Below are positions 23,634 to 32,603 of a DNA stretch of 64,000 nt, one piece after another. Both the position numbers and the translations under genes were made by a program. The notes below the pieces were generated by a model. That model was given only the letters and a program-made list of their open reading frames with translations, had not been told where the DNA came from and did not search any database. Positions within the stretch are counted from its first letter, which is position 1; every line of letters starts with the position of its first letter. The DNA is from Alcanivorax sp. (GTDB lineage: Bacteria; Pseudomonadota; Gammaproteobacteria; Pseudomonadales; Alcanivoracaceae): the NCBI GenBank assembly GCA_017794945.1, contig CP051239.1:2036692-2100691 (forward strand). The letters are read 5' to 3'.

Positions 23634-26333
23634 ATGGCAGAAACGACCGTAAAGAAACTGGCCGACGTGGTTGGCATCCCGGTGGATACACTGCTCACGC
23701 AGATGAAGGAAGCCGGATTGCCGCACACGGACGCCGGTGAAGGCGTCTCGGACGAACAAAAGCAGCAGCTGCTCGCGCACCTGCGCAAGTCCCATGGTGC
23801 CCAGGACGCGGAGCCCAAGAAGATTACCCTGAAGCGGCGCTCCACCAGCACCATCAAGACCACCGGTGCCGCGGGCAAGGCAAAAACGGTGAACGTGGAA
23901 GTGCGCAAGAAGCGCACCTACGTGAAGCGCGCCGCGGTGGAAGAAGAGGAGCGCCTGGAGCAGGAGCGTCTGGCCGCCGAAGAGCAGGCACGCATCGAAG
24001 CCGAGGAAGCCGCCAAGCGTAAGGCCGAGGAAGAGGAAGCCAAGCGCAAGGCGGAAGAAGAAGACGCCCTTCGCCGCGAGCAGGAAGCCAAGGCCCGCGC
24101 CGAGCAGGAGCGTCAGGCCGGCGAAGAGAAAGCCAGCCAGGAGAAGACCAAGCGTACTTCCGTGCCGAAGGCGTCCACCAAGAAAGTGGCGAAGGAAGAA
24201 ACCCCCGAGCAGCGTGCCCAGCGCGAAGAGGAAGAGCGCAAGCAGCGTGAGGCCGAGGAAGCACGCCGCAAACAGGAGGCGGAAACCCGCAAGAAAGCCG
24301 AGGAAGAGGCCGCCCGCCGCACCGCCGAGGAAGCTCAGCGCATCGCCGAGGAGCTGGAGAAGCGTGGCGGTGAGCCCGAGCCGGCGAAAACAGAAGAGGA
24401 GGACGATAAAGGGTCCTCCATCGTCCGTGATGCCGTTGAAGCCGGTTATCGCACCGAGGAGCGTCAGTCCCGTCGCCGCCGTCGCAAGAAAGGCGCGGTT
24501 GGCGTGGCCCATGGCCAGATGCGCAGCTCCATGAACAAACAGCACGGGTTCAAGAGCCCCACGGAGAAAATGGTATACGACGTAGAGATTCCCGAAACCA
24601 TCACCGTGGCTGAGCTGGCCCAGCGGATGAACATCAAGGCCAAGGAACTCATCAAGGCAATGATGAAGATGGGCGAAATGGCCACCGTGAATCAGTACAT
24701 CGACCAGGAAACGGCGGTACTGCTCACCGAGGAAATGGGCCACACGCCCAAGCTGGTGAAAGGCGAGGAAGAGGCGCTGGAAGACGATCTGGCGGATCTG
24801 GTGGATTACACCGGCATCGAGGAAGGACCGCGTGCGCCGGTCGTGACCATCATGGGCCACGTCGACCACGGCAAGACCTCGCTGCTGGACTATATCCGCA
24901 AGGCCAAGGTGGCGGCCGGTGAAGCCGGCGGCATTACCCAGCACATCGGCGCCTACCACGTGCAGCACGAGAAAGGCATGATCACCTTCCTGGATACCCC
25001 GGGCCACGCGGCGTTCACCGCCATGCGGGCACGCGGCGCCCAGGCGACGGACATCGCGATCATCGTGGTGGCCGCGGACGACGGCGTGATGCCGCAGACC
25101 GAGGAAGCGATCAACCACGCCAAGGCGGCGGGGATTCCGCTGATCATCGCGGTCAACAAGATCGACAAGGAAAACGCCGACCTGGACCGGGTTAAAACCG
25201 AGCTGGCCGGCAAGGACGTGATCCCGGAAGAGTGGGGCGGCGAGTACCAGTTCGTGAACGTGTCCGCGCACTCCGGTCAGGGTATCGACGAGCTGCTGGA
25301 CGCGGTGCTGCTGCAGTCCGAACTGCTGGAACTGCGTGCCCCCGCCACCGGCCCGGCCGGCGGTGTAGTGATCGAATCCCGCATCGAGAAGGGGCGCGGT
25401 ACCGTGGCCTCGGTGCTGGTGCAGTCCGGTGAACTGCAGGTCGGCGACATGCTGCTGGCCGGCGCTCACTACGGCCGCGTCCGCGCCCTGGTCGACGAGA
25501 CCGGGCAGCAGGTCAAGAAGGCCGGCCCGTCGATTCCGGTGGAAGTGCTGGGCCTGGATGGCGCGCCGGAAGCCGGCGAGCAGATCCAGGTGGTGCCCGA
25601 CGAGAAGAAGGCCCGCGAAGTGGCGGAATTCCGCCAGGACCGTGACCGCGACCTCAAGCTCAAGCGTCAGCAGGCCTCCAAGCTGGAAAACCTGTTCGAA
25701 AACATGGGCAGCAAGGAAGCCAGCCAGGTCAACATCGTGCTCAAGACCGACGTGCGCGGTTCCCTGGAAGCGCTGGTCGGTGCCCTGCACGACCTGTCCA
25801 CCGACGAAGTGAAGGTGAGCCTGGTGTCCTCCGGCGTCGGCGCGATCAACGAATCCGACGTCAACCTGGCGATCACCAGTGAGGCGGTACTGCTGGGCTT
25901 CAACGTGCGCGCCGACTCCAAGGCCAAGCGCCTGTGCGAGCAGGAAGGCATCGACCTGCGGTATTACAGCGTCATTTACGAGTTGATCGATGACGTCAAG
26001 CAGGCCATGAGCGGCTTGCTGGCCCCCGAGAAGCGCGAGGAAATCCTCGGCGTGGCGGAAGTCCGCGACGTGTTCCGCTCCTCCAAGTTCGGTGCCGTGG
26101 CCGGCTGTATGGTGGTGGAAGGCACCCTGTACCGGAACCGCCCGATTCGCGTGCTGCGCGACGACGTGGTGGTGTTCGAGGGCGAGCTGGAATCCCTGCG
26201 CCGCTTCAAGGACGACGTCCAGGAAGTCCGCAACGGCGTCGAGTGTGGTATCGCCGTGAAGAGCTACAACGACGTCAAGGCCGGCGACAAGATCGAAGTG
26301 TTCGAAGTGAAGGAGGTGGCGCGCTCTCTCTGA
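23634..26333 (+). CDS. infB: Translation initiation factor IF-2
   Basis: An 899-residue GTPase that places fMet-tRNA on the 30S subunit. N-terminal IF2N ([24 protein letters not shown]) is followed by a long Lys/Glu/Ala-rich helical linker (about 85-265), typical of enteric and pseudomonad IF-2, then a second IF2N ([21 protein letters not shown]). The G domain has [16 protein letters not shown] and NKID motifs, followed by domains II-IV. The binding partner, tRNA-fMet, is encoded 2.2 kb upstream in the same unit. Confidence 0.98.
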   Translation: MAETTVKKLADVVGIPVDTLLTQMKEAGLPHTDAGEGVSDEQKQQLLAHLRKSHGAQDAEPKKITLKRRSTSTIKTTGAAGKAKTVNVEVRKKRTYVKRAAVEEEERLEQERLAAEEQARIEAEEAAKRKAEEEEAKRKAEEEDALRREQEAKARAEQERQAGEEKASQEKTKRTSVPKASTKKVAKEETPEQRAQREEEERKQREAEEARRKQEAETRKKAEEEAARRTAEEAQRIAEELEKRGGEPEPAKTEEEDDKGSSIVRDAVEAGYRTEERQSRRRRRKKGAVGVAHGQMRSSMNKQHGFKSPTEKMVYDVEIPETITVAELAQRMNIKAKELIKAMMKMGEMATVNQYIDQETAVLLTEEMGHTPKLVKGEEEALEDDLADLVDYTGIEEGPRAPVVTIMGHVDHGKTSLLDYIRKAKVAAGEAGGITQHIGAYHVQHEKGMITFLDTPGHAAFTAMRARGAQATDIAIIVVAADDGVMPQTEEAINHAKAAGIPLIIAVNKIDKENADLDRVKTELAGKDVIPEEWGGEYQFVNVSAHSGQGIDELLDAVLLQSELLELRAPATGPAGGVVIESRIEKGRGTVASVLVQSGELQVGDMLLAGAHYGRVRALVDETGQQVKKAGPSIPVEVLGLDGAPEAGEQIQVVPDEKKAREVAEFRQDRDRDLKLKRQQASKLENLFENMGSKEASQVNIVLKTDVRGSLEALVGALHDLSTDEVKVSLVSSGVGAINESDVNLAITSEAVLLGFNVRADSKAKRLCEQEGIDLRYYSVIYELIDDVKQAMSGLLAPEKREEILGVAEVRDVFRSSKFGAVAGCMVVEGTLYRNRPIRVLRDDVVVFEGELESLRRFKDDVQEVRNGVECGIAVKSYNDVKAGDKIEVFEVKEVARSL

Positions 26334-26346
26334 GTGCGCCCTTGCC

Positions 26347-26763
26347 ATGAGCCGTCATCGCCGCCCCAGTGGTTTTCAGCGCACCGATCGCATCGCGGAC
26401 CAGATTCAGCGTGAGCTGTCGCGGTTGCTTCAGTTCGAGCTGAAGGACCCGCGCGTGGGCCTGGTGACGGTGCAGGACGTGACCGTATCCCGGGATCTGT
26501 CCTACTCCGATGTCTATTTCACCTTGTTGGGTGAGGGGGCCGAGGCGGGTTACGAGGCCGAGAAGGTGCTCACCGGCGCCGCCGGCTTCCTGCGCAGTTC
26601 GCTGGCGCAGACCCTCAACACCCGCACCACGCCGAAATTGCGCTTTCACTATGATGAAATACCGGAGCGCGCCTCGGAGCTGTCGCAGCTGATCGACGAG
26701 GCGCGCGCCGAGGATCGGGAATTGCGTCCCGATCAGGACGACGACGACACCAAGAACGATTGA
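26347..26763 (+). CDS. rbfA: 30S ribosome-binding factor RbfA
   Basis: A 138-residue KH-like factor for late 30S maturation and cold adaptation. Family motifs: FQRTDRIADQIQRELSRLLQFELKDPRVGLVTVQDVTVSRDLSYSDVYF (in pieces) and KLRFHYDEIPERASELSQLIDEA. Thirteen bases after infB. The acidic tail ends in a run of Asp residues before the stop. Confidence 0.97.
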   Translation: MSRHRRPSGFQRTDRIADQIQRELSRLLQFELKDPRVGLVTVQDVTVSRDLSYSDVYFTLLGEGAEAGYEAEKVLTGAAGFLRSSLAQTLNTRTTPKLRFHYDEIPERASELSQLIDEARAEDRELRPDQDDDDTKND

Positions 26764-26780
26764 TCACGGAGCGAAGAACA

Positions 26781-27701
26781 GTGGGTAAACGGCGCCGTGG
26801 AGGTCGTGATCTGAATGGCATTCTGTTGCTGGATAAGTCCCAGGGCGTGACCAGCAACGGGGCCCTGCAAATGGCCAAGAAAATGTTCGCCGCGGCCAAG
26901 GCCGGGCACACCGGCAGCCTGGATCCGCTGGCCACCGGCATGTTGCCGATCTGTTTCGGCGAGGCCACCAAGTTCAGCCAGTTCCTGCTGGACGCGGACA
27001 AACGCTACCGGGTCACCGCCCGACTGGGCGTGGCCACGGAAACCGGTGACGCCGACGGCGAAGTGCGTGAAACGCGCCCGGTGAACGTGACCGAGGGACA
27101 AGTGGTCGAAGCGCTGGAGCGGTTTATCGGTGCCATCGAGCAGATCCCCAGCATGTATTCGGCGATCAAACACCAGGGCACGCCGCTTTATAAGCTGGCC
27201 CGTGAAGGCATCACCGTGGAACGCCAGCCGCGCCCGGTGACCATCCACGAAATCAAGGACGTGCGCCTCGAAGAAGGCGACCGGGTGGATTTCGAGGTGG
27301 CCTGCTCGAAAGGCACCTACGTGCGTTCGCTGGTGGAGGACCTGGGCGAAGCGCTGGGCTGCGGCGGCCATGTGGCCGCCCTGCGCCGGCTTTCCGCGGG
27401 GCCCTACCCGGCGGAGCGCATGCTGACCCTGGAGCAGCTTGGCGAGATCAAGGCGGAGGGCGGTTTCGAGGCTCTGGACGAATTGCTCTTGCCTTTGTCG
27501 ACCAGCGTGGCAGACTGGCCGCGCGTTCAGCTGGCCGAGAGCGCCGCGCACTATCTGCGCCAGGGCCAGCCGGTAATGACCAGTGGCCGTCCCCTGGACG
27601 GCTGGGTGAGTATTTATGAAGCTTCCACTGGCGCCTTCATGGGTGTTGGTGAAGTGCTGGAGGATGGGCGTATCGCGCCGCGTCGTCTGGTATCCGGCTG
27701 A
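26781..27701 (+). CDS. truB: tRNA pseudouridine-55 synthase TruB
   Basis: Makes pseudouridine 55 in the T loop of tRNAs, 306 residues. It begins [25 protein letters not shown]. The catalytic Asp lies in [35 protein letters not shown], with [18 protein letters not shown] near the C-terminal third. GTG 26781 is preferred because GGAG sits 9 nt upstream and the N terminus then matches relatives. A TTG at 26760 overlapping the rbfA stop is the alternative. Confidence 0.97.
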   Translation: MGKRRRGGRDLNGILLLDKSQGVTSNGALQMAKKMFAAAKAGHTGSLDPLATGMLPICFGEATKFSQFLLDADKRYRVTARLGVATETGDADGEVRETRPVNVTEGQVVEALERFIGAIEQIPSMYSAIKHQGTPLYKLAREGITVERQPRPVTIHEIKDVRLEEGDRVDFEVACSKGTYVRSLVEDLGEALGCGGHVAALRRLSAGPYPAERMLTLEQLGEIKAEGGFEALDELLLPLSTSVADWPRVQLAESAAHYLRQGQPVMTSGRPLDGWVSIYEASTGAFMGVGEVLEDGRIAPRRLVSG

Positions 27702-27783
27702 CCGAGGGTCAGCCTTCAACGAGGGCGGCGGCTGTAAATATGCACGGCCGACCGCGACTTAACCGCATATTGGAGCGAAGAAA

Positions 27784-28053
27784 ATGGCTTTGACCACCGA
27801 GCAAAAAGCACAAATCCTGAAGGATTTTGCCCAGAAGGAAGGTGATACCGGTTCCCCGGAAGTGCAGGTTGCCCTGCTTTCCGAGAACATCAACCAGCTT
27901 CAGGGTCACTTCAAGGATCACCACAAGGATCACCACAGCCGTCGCGGCCTGATCCGCATGGTTAACCAGCGCCGTAAGCTGCTGGATTACCTGGCCGGCA
28001 AGAACCGTGACCGCTATCTGAAGTTGATCGAACGTCTGGGCCTGCGCCGCTAA
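27784..28053 (+). CDS. rpsO: 30S ribosomal protein S15
   Basis: An 89-residue protein of the 30S platform, the same length as in E. coli. [56 protein letters not shown] covers the signature. Good ribosome site TTGGAGCGAAG before ATG 27784. In E. coli S15 represses its own translation through a leader pseudoknot; I could not establish such a fold in the 82-bp spacer here. A terminator separates it from pnp. Confidence 0.98.
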   Translation: MALTTEQKAQILKDFAQKEGDTGSPEVQVALLSENINQLQGHFKDHHKDHHSRRGLIRMVNQRRKLLDYLAGKNRDRYLKLIERLGLRR

Positions 28054-28084
28054 GCAGGCCCCGGTGTGACCGGTGATTGAAACG

Positions 28085-28117
28085 GAAGCTCGGCCCGGTG
28101 CCGGGCTTCTGTTGTTT
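28085..28117 (+). terminator. Terminator between rpsO and pnp
   Basis: GAAGCTCGG...CCGGGCTTC (9-bp stem, one U.G, 7-nt loop, 28085-28109) followed by TGTTGTTTT. It corresponds in place to the partial rpsO terminator of E. coli. Confidence 0.7.
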
Positions 28118-28159
28118 TGGGGACAAGGTTATGATGCCCCGGCACGCGATGAAAAAGCG

Positions 28160-28186
28160 AAGAGACGAGACGAGAGACGAGAAGCG
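28160..28186. repeat. GAGACGA purine-rich repeats in the pnp leader
   Basis: Three overlapping GAGACGA/GAGAAG units form an almost pure A/G tract (one C per unit) that ends 2 bp before the pnp ATG and includes its ribosome binding site. It may give several alternative Shine-Dalgarno registers or be a target for autoregulation by PNPase. Confidence 0.5.
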
Positions 28187-28188
28187 AT

Positions 28189-30282
28189 ATGTTCAATATA
28201 GTGCGTAAAGAGATTCAATACGGCGGCGACACCGTTATTCTGGAAACCGGGCAGATCGCCCGCCAGGCCACCGCCGCCGTCATGGTCACCATCGGTGACA
28301 CCCAGGTGCTGGTCACCGTGGTCGGCAAAAAAGAAGCCGACCCCAACAAACCTTTCTTCCCCCTCACCGTGAACTACCAGGAGAAGACCTACGCCACCGG
28401 CCGCATTCCCGGCGGTTTCTTCAAGCGTGAAGGTCGTCCCAGCGAGAAAGAGACCCTGACCTGTCGCCTGATCGACCGGCCGATTCGTCCGCTGTTCCCC
28501 AAGGGCTTCATGAACGAAGTCCAGATCGTGGCCACGGTCATGTCCTCGGACAAAAACCAGGATCCGGATATCGCCGCCATGATCGGCACCTCCGCCGCCC
28601 TGGCGATCTCGGGCATCCCGTTCAGCGGCCCGATCGGCGCGGCGCGCGTGGGCTTCAAGGACGGTCTGTACCTGCTCAACCCGACCTATTCCGAACTGGA
28701 AGAATCGGCCCTCAACCTGGTGGTCGCCGGCACCGAAGCCGCCGTGCTGATGGTGGAATCCGAAGCCCAGGAACTCAGCGAAGACCAGATGCTGGGCGCG
28801 GTGCTGTTCGGTCACCAGGAAATGCAGGGGCTGATCCAGGCGATCAACGAGTTCGCCTCCGAAGTAGGCACCCCCGCCTGGGAGTGGCAGCCGGCGGAAG
28901 AGAACACCGAGTTGAAGAACGCCATCAAGGGCAAGTACGAAGCCGCCCTGGCGGACGCCTACACCATCACCGACAAGATGGCCCGCCAGCAGAAGGTCGG
29001 CGAACTGCGCGACGCCTGTGTGGCCGAGTTCGCCACCGAAGAGGAAGGCGCCCCGGAAGCCGGCGAAGTGAAGGATCTGTTCGGCAAGGTGGAAAAGAAC
29101 GTGGTACGCGAGGCGGTGGTCTCCGGCAAGCCACGTATCGACGGCCGTGCGCTGAACGCGGTACGCCCGATCGAATGCAAGGTGGGCATGCTCAAGAAAA
29201 CCCACGGCTCGGCGCTGTTCACCCGCGGTGAAACCCAGGCGATCGTCACCGCTACCCTGGGCGGCATGCGCGATGCCCAGTTCATCGATGCCCTGGAAGG
29301 GTCCCGCCAGGACCACTTCATGCTGCAGTACAACTTCCCCCCGTACTGCGTGGGTGAAACCGGCATGATCGGCAGCCCCAAGCGCCGCGAAATCGGTCAC
29401 GGCCGCCTCGCCCGCCGTGGCGTCGAAGCGGTGGTGCCCGACGAGAAGCAGTTCCCCTACTCAATCCGCGTGGTGTCCGAAATCACCGAATCCAATGGCT
29501 CCTCTTCCATGGCGTCGGTATGCGGCACCTCCATGGCGCTGATGGACGCCGGTGTGCCGCTGAGCGCCCCGGTGGCTGGCATCGCCATGGGTCTGGTCAA
29601 GGAAGAAGACGGCCGTTTCGCGGTGCTGTCAGACATCCTCGGTGACGAGGACCACCTCGGTGACATGGACTTCAAAGTGGCCGGTACCGCCCGTGGCGTG
29701 ACCGCTCTGCAGATGGACATCAAGATCGAGGGCATCACCGAGGAAATCATGGAGAAAGCCCTGGAGCAGGCCCAGGAGGGCCGGCTGCACATTCTCGGCG
29801 AAATGGCCAAGGCGATTTCCGAATCCCGCTCCCAGGTGTCCGACAACGCGCCGACCCTGCTGACCCTGAAGATCAACCCGGAGAAAATCCGCGACGTGAT
29901 CGGCAAAGGCGGCGCCACCATCCGCGGCCTCACCGACGAAACCGGGTGCACCATCGACCTGGAAGACGACGGCAGCGTGAAGATCTACGGCGAAACCCGC
30001 GAGGCGGCCCTGGAAGCCAAGCGTCGCGTCGAAGAGCTCACCGCCGAGGCGGAGATCGACAAGATCTACGAAGGTAAGGTCATGCGCGTGGTGGATTTCG
30101 GTGCCTTCGTGCAGATCATGCCCGGCACCGAAGGCCTGCTGCACATCTCGCAGATTGCCGAAGAGCGGGTGGAGAAGGTGTCCGACTACGTCAATGAGGG
30201 CGATATCATCAAGGTGAAAGTCCTCGACGTGGACCAGCGTGGCCGTATCAAGCTGTCCATGAAGGAAGCCAAGGAAAGCTGA
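28189..30282 (+). CDS. pnp: Polyribonucleotide nucleotidyltransferase (PNPase)
   Basis: A 697-residue 3'-5' phosphorolytic exoribonuclease of the degradosome. Two RNase PH-like halves are separated by a helical domain; the active half includes [19 protein letters not shown] and [15 protein letters not shown]. The KH domain has [21 protein letters not shown], and the S1 domain [29 protein letters not shown] is followed by a short tail. In E. coli PNPase represses its own mRNA through the leader, so the repeats before this ATG deserve attention. Confidence 0.99.
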   Translation: MFNIVRKEIQYGGDTVILETGQIARQATAAVMVTIGDTQVLVTVVGKKEADPNKPFFPLTVNYQEKTYATGRIPGGFFKREGRPSEKETLTCRLIDRPIRPLFPKGFMNEVQIVATVMSSDKNQDPDIAAMIGTSAALAISGIPFSGPIGAARVGFKDGLYLLNPTYSELEESALNLVVAGTEAAVLMVESEAQELSEDQMLGAVLFGHQEMQGLIQAINEFASEVGTPAWEWQPAEENTELKNAIKGKYEAALADAYTITDKMARQQKVGELRDACVAEFATEEEGAPEAGEVKDLFGKVEKNVVREAVVSGKPRIDGRALNAVRPIECKVGMLKKTHGSALFTRGETQAIVTATLGGMRDAQFIDALEGSRQDHFMLQYNFPPYCVGETGMIGSPKRREIGHGRLARRGVEAVVPDEKQFPYSIRVVSEITESNGSSSMASVCGTSMALMDAGVPLSAPVAGIAMGLVKEEDGRFAVLSDILGDEDHLGDMDFKVAGTARGVTALQMDIKIEGITEEIMEKALEQAQEGRLHILGEMAKAISESRSQVSDNAPTLLTLKINPEKIRDVIGKGGATIRGLTDETGCTIDLEDDGSVKIYGETREAALEAKRRVEELTAEAEIDKIYEGKVMRVVDFGAFVQIMPGTEGLLHISQIAEERVEKVSDYVNEGDIIKVKVLDVDQRGRIKLSMKEAKES

Positions 30283-30323
30283 TCCGTTCGTTACAATGAC
30301 GGATAAACTTTTCTAGACTGAAG

Positions 30324-30344
30324 ACCCGCCTTTTGGCGGGTTTT
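30324..30344 (+). terminator. Intrinsic terminator of pnp
   Basis: ACCCGCC-TTTT-GGCGGGT followed by TTT (to 30344). It closes the nusA-pnp operon. Confidence 0.85.
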
Positions 30345-30363
30345 CTGTTTTAAGGGGAATAAT

Positions 30364-30912
30364 ATGAAGAAAATAATAGGACCGGCGGCCCTGGCGGGCT
30401 CGCTGGCTTTGGGTGGGTGTGCGTCAATCATTTCCGATAGCGATTACCCGGTTACCTTCAATGCCTCGCCGGAAGGCGTGTCTTACACCGTCGTCAATAC
30501 CAAGAAGGATCTGGTCATGGCCGCCGGCACCACGCCGGACACGGTGGTACTGTCGGCGGACAACGGCTTCTTCTCCCGCGCAAGCTACGTGGTGACGTTT
30601 GAAAAGGAAAACTACGAGAGCGTTTCCATGCCGCTGAAGGCGGGTATGGACGGCTGGTATATCGGCAATGTCCTTCTCGGTGGGTTGATCGGCATCCTGA
30701 TTGTTGACCCGGCCACGGGGGCAATGTGGAGCCTGGACGACCGGGTCGACGTGGGCCTTACTCCCGTGCCGGTGACGCCGCCGGTGAACCAGCCAGTAGC
30801 GCCGCCCGTGCCGGGGACCGAACTGGAGCCGGCGGTCAGCAACGACTTTTCGGTCCTCGACTACGACCAGGTCCCGCAAACCTACAGAGCCGATCTGATC
30901 CGGATTAACTGA
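30364..30912 (+). CDS. Predicted lipoprotein of unknown function
   Basis: A 182-residue secreted lipoprotein. Signal peptide MKKIIGPAALAGSLALGGC has a lipobox (LGGC, Cys about 19). A PEGA-like beta segment follows (YPVTFNASPEGVSYTV and SRASYVVTFEKENYESVSMPL). A hydrophobic, glycine-rich stretch GNVLLGGLIGILIVDPATGAMW near residues 100-121 and a Pro/Val-rich region precede the C terminus. The region AMWSLDDRVDVGL resembles small lipoproteins with glycine-zipper-like membrane segments. Function not recognised. Monocistronic between two intrinsic terminators. Confidence 0.85.
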   Translation: MKKIIGPAALAGSLALGGCASIISDSDYPVTFNASPEGVSYTVVNTKKDLVMAAGTTPDTVVLSADNGFFSRASYVVTFEKENYESVSMPLKAGMDGWYIGNVLLGGLIGILIVDPATGAMWSLDDRVDVGLTPVPVTPPVNQPVAPPVPGTELEPAVSNDFSVLDYDQVPQTYRADLIRIN

Positions 30913-30937
30913 GCGTTTGCTCCAGACTTTCCGATCC

Positions 30938-30962
30938 AAGGCCGGTGATTACCGGCCTTTTT
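30938..30962 (+). terminator. Intrinsic terminator of the lipoprotein gene
   Basis: AAGGCCGGT-GATT-ACCGGCCTT with T tail to 30962; perfect 9-bp stem. Confidence 0.85.
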
Positions 30963-30973
30963 AGTGTCCGCCC

Positions 30974-31002
30974 TTCAAGTAAGACAACCTGATTGCCATA
31001 AT
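30974..31002 (+). promoter_or_regulatory. Possible promoter of the marR-emrAB operon
   Basis: A good -10 CATAAT (30997-31002) has a weak -35 TTCAAG (30974-30979) at 17 bp. The start of transcription would fall just before the palindromes at 31013-31045, a suitable place for MarR repression. Confidence 0.45.
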
Positions 31003-31012
31003 CGTGGGCCTA

Positions 31013-31045
31013 TCGTAAGCTAGCTTATGATGTGTCGGCTTACGA
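31013..31045. promoter_or_regulatory. Candidate MarR operator (nested palindromes)
   Basis: The perfect 12-bp palindrome TAAGCTAGCTTA (31016-31027) is nested in a wider inverted repeat TCGTAAGC (31013-31020) ... GCTTACGA (31038-31045). It lies between the likely promoter and the marR start codon. Confidence 0.6.
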
Positions 31046-31077
31046 ATACCGCCAAGAGCCGACCGGGGGGATCCCGA

Positions 31078-31524
31078 ATGACCAAAGACACCACCGTCGG
31101 GCTCAGCGTCCATGACGTGGCACGCATGATCCGCCGCGACTTCGACCGGCGCGCCCGCGAAGAGGGGCTGACCCGCGCCCGCTGGCAGGTGCTCTGGCAT
31201 CTCGCCCGCCACGAGGGCGTGCACCAGGCGGCACTGGCCGAGATCCTCGATGTGGCGCCGATTTCGCTGACACGGCAATTGGAGCGGCTGGAGCAGGAAG
31301 GCCTGGTGGAGCGCCGCGCCGACGCCGCCGACCGCCGGCGCCGCCGGTTGTACCTCACCGACGCCGCGACGCCGGCGTTATGGCGCCTGCGTGAACTGGC
31401 GGCGATGACCCGGGAGCGGGCCTTTGCCGGCCTGAGCAGTGAGCAAATTGACGGTTTCAGAGAGGTGCTGGAAGCGATGCGCGCCAACCTCTGTGATCGA
31501 CCGGACCAGGGGGGTGGACAGTGA
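31078..31524 (+). CDS. MarR family transcriptional regulator
   Basis: A 148-residue winged-helix regulator. The helix-turn-helix reads HQAALAEILDVAPISLTRQLERLEQEGLVERRADAADRRRRRLYLTDAA (about residues 56-104), with the D-x-R-x-R wing typical of MarR proteins. ATG 31078 has a G-rich ribosome site (GGGGGGAT); an in-frame ATG at 31027 lies inside the putative operator and is unlikely. It overlaps emrA (GTGA), so it is the first gene of the efflux operon and presumably its ligand-sensing repressor. The ligand cannot be read from the sequence. Confidence 0.9.
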   Translation: MTKDTTVGLSVHDVARMIRRDFDRRAREEGLTRARWQVLWHLARHEGVHQAALAEILDVAPISLTRQLERLEQEGLVERRADAADRRRRRLYLTDAATPALWRLRELAAMTRERAFAGLSSEQIDGFREVLEAMRANLCDRPDQGGGQ

Positions 31525-32603
31525 CCACAACGCAACGCAACCGGCGACTGGGGATGGGGTTGGGGCTGGTCATCGCGCTGGCGGTGCTGCTATGGCTCAT
31601 ATTCGGCGGTCACCGCTACGTGACCACCGAAAACGCCTACATCAAAATCGACATGATCTCGCTGACCGCCGACGTCAGCGGCCCTCTGGTGGCGGTCAAC
31701 GTGGAGCGCAATCAGGCGGTCCAGCGCGGTCAGGTGCTCGCCGAGGTCGACCCCAAACCTTATCGCATTGCCCTGGCGGAGGCCCAGGCCGATCAGCGCG
31801 CCGTGCGTAACCGCATTCTTTCTGAGCGCGCCGACTATGCGCGGCTGCAGGCCCAGCGGGCCCAGGCGCGCCGTGACCTGAGCTACTACCAGCGGGAATT
31901 ACAGCGCTTCCAGGGCCTCGACAAGGTGGCGGTGTCGCAATCCCAGTTGGAGGCGGCGCGGCAGAAGCGGGACAAGGCCCGGGCCGAGGCGGAAGTGATC
32001 GACCAGCAACTCGCCAGCCTGCGCGCCAAGTTGGGCGGTGGACCGGATGTGGCGGTGGAAGAGCACCCCGATTATCAGGCGGCCACCGCCAAGCTGGAGC
32101 AGGCTGAATACGATCTGACTCATACCCGCATTGTGGCTCCCGCCGATGGGGTGCTCGGCGGCGCCACGCCGATGGTCGGTGAGCGCGTCAACGCGGGCGT
32201 GCCGGTGCTTACTCTGGCGCGGGACCGATCCGCTTGGGTGGAAGCCAACCTCAAGGAAACGCAGCTCACCCATGTCCGTGAGGGGCAGACCGTGGAGGTC
32301 GTCGTGGACACCTATCCCGGCGTTGTATGGCGGGCCCGGGTGCAGAGTCTCAGCCCCGCCACCGGATCGGAATACGCGCTGATTCCGCCGCAGAACGCCA
32401 GCGGTAACTGGGTCAAGGTGGTGCAGCGGGTCCCGGTGCGTCTTCAGCTGCTGGACGTGGACGGCAAGCCGCCACTGCGTTCGGGCATGAGCGCGGAAAT
32501 CACCATTGATACCGAGGCGTCGCCACTGGCCGAGGAGCCTGTGGCCGGCACACCGGTGGCCGGCACACCGGTGGCCGCCAGCGACGAGCATGGCACGCCT
32601 TAA
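31521..32603 (+). CDS. EmrA/HlyD-type membrane fusion protein of an efflux pump
   Basis: A 360-residue periplasmic adaptor. A short cytoplasmic N terminus and one membrane helix (about 12-29) lead to the biotinyl-lipoyl-like domain (YVTTENAYIKIDMISLTADVSG and VNVERNQAVQRGQVLAEVDPKPY). A coiled-coil hairpin (about 85-185) and beta-barrel (THVREGQTVEVVVDTYPG) follow. GTG 31521 overlaps the marR stop. The C terminus holds a 15-bp tandem repeat encoding VAGTP VAGTP VA. Partner of the MFS pump encoded next; together they probably export hydrophobic compounds across both membranes with a TolC-like protein. Confidence 0.92.
   Translation: MTTTQRNRRLGMGLGLVIALAVLLWLIFGGHRYVTTENAYIKIDMISLTADVSGPLVAVNVERNQAVQRGQVLAEVDPKPYRIALAEAQADQRAVRNRILSERADYARLQAQRAQARRDLSYYQRELQRFQGLDKVAVSQSQLEAARQKRDKARAEAEVIDQQLASLRAKLGGGPDVAVEEHPDYQAATAKLEQAEYDLTHTRIVAPADGVLGGATPMVGERVNAGVPVLTLARDRSAWVEANLKETQLTHVREGQTVEVVVDTYPGVVWRARVQSLSPATGSEYALIPPQNASGNWVKVVQRVPVRLQLLDVDGKPPLRSGMSAEITIDTEASPLAEEPVAGTPVAGTPVAASDEHGTP
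32541..32579 (+). repeat. 15-bp tandem repeat at the end of emrA
   Basis: GTGGCCGGCACACCG occurs twice in full (32541-32555, 32556-32570) with a partial third copy, encoding VAGTP repeats. Being 15 bp, copy-number change would keep the frame. It ends 10 bp before the emrB start. Confidence 0.8.

Noticed and set aside
23523..26348. 941-codon frame antisense to infB
   Set aside because: Shadow of IF-2, whose Lys/Glu-rich linker reads as Phe/Leu on the other strand.
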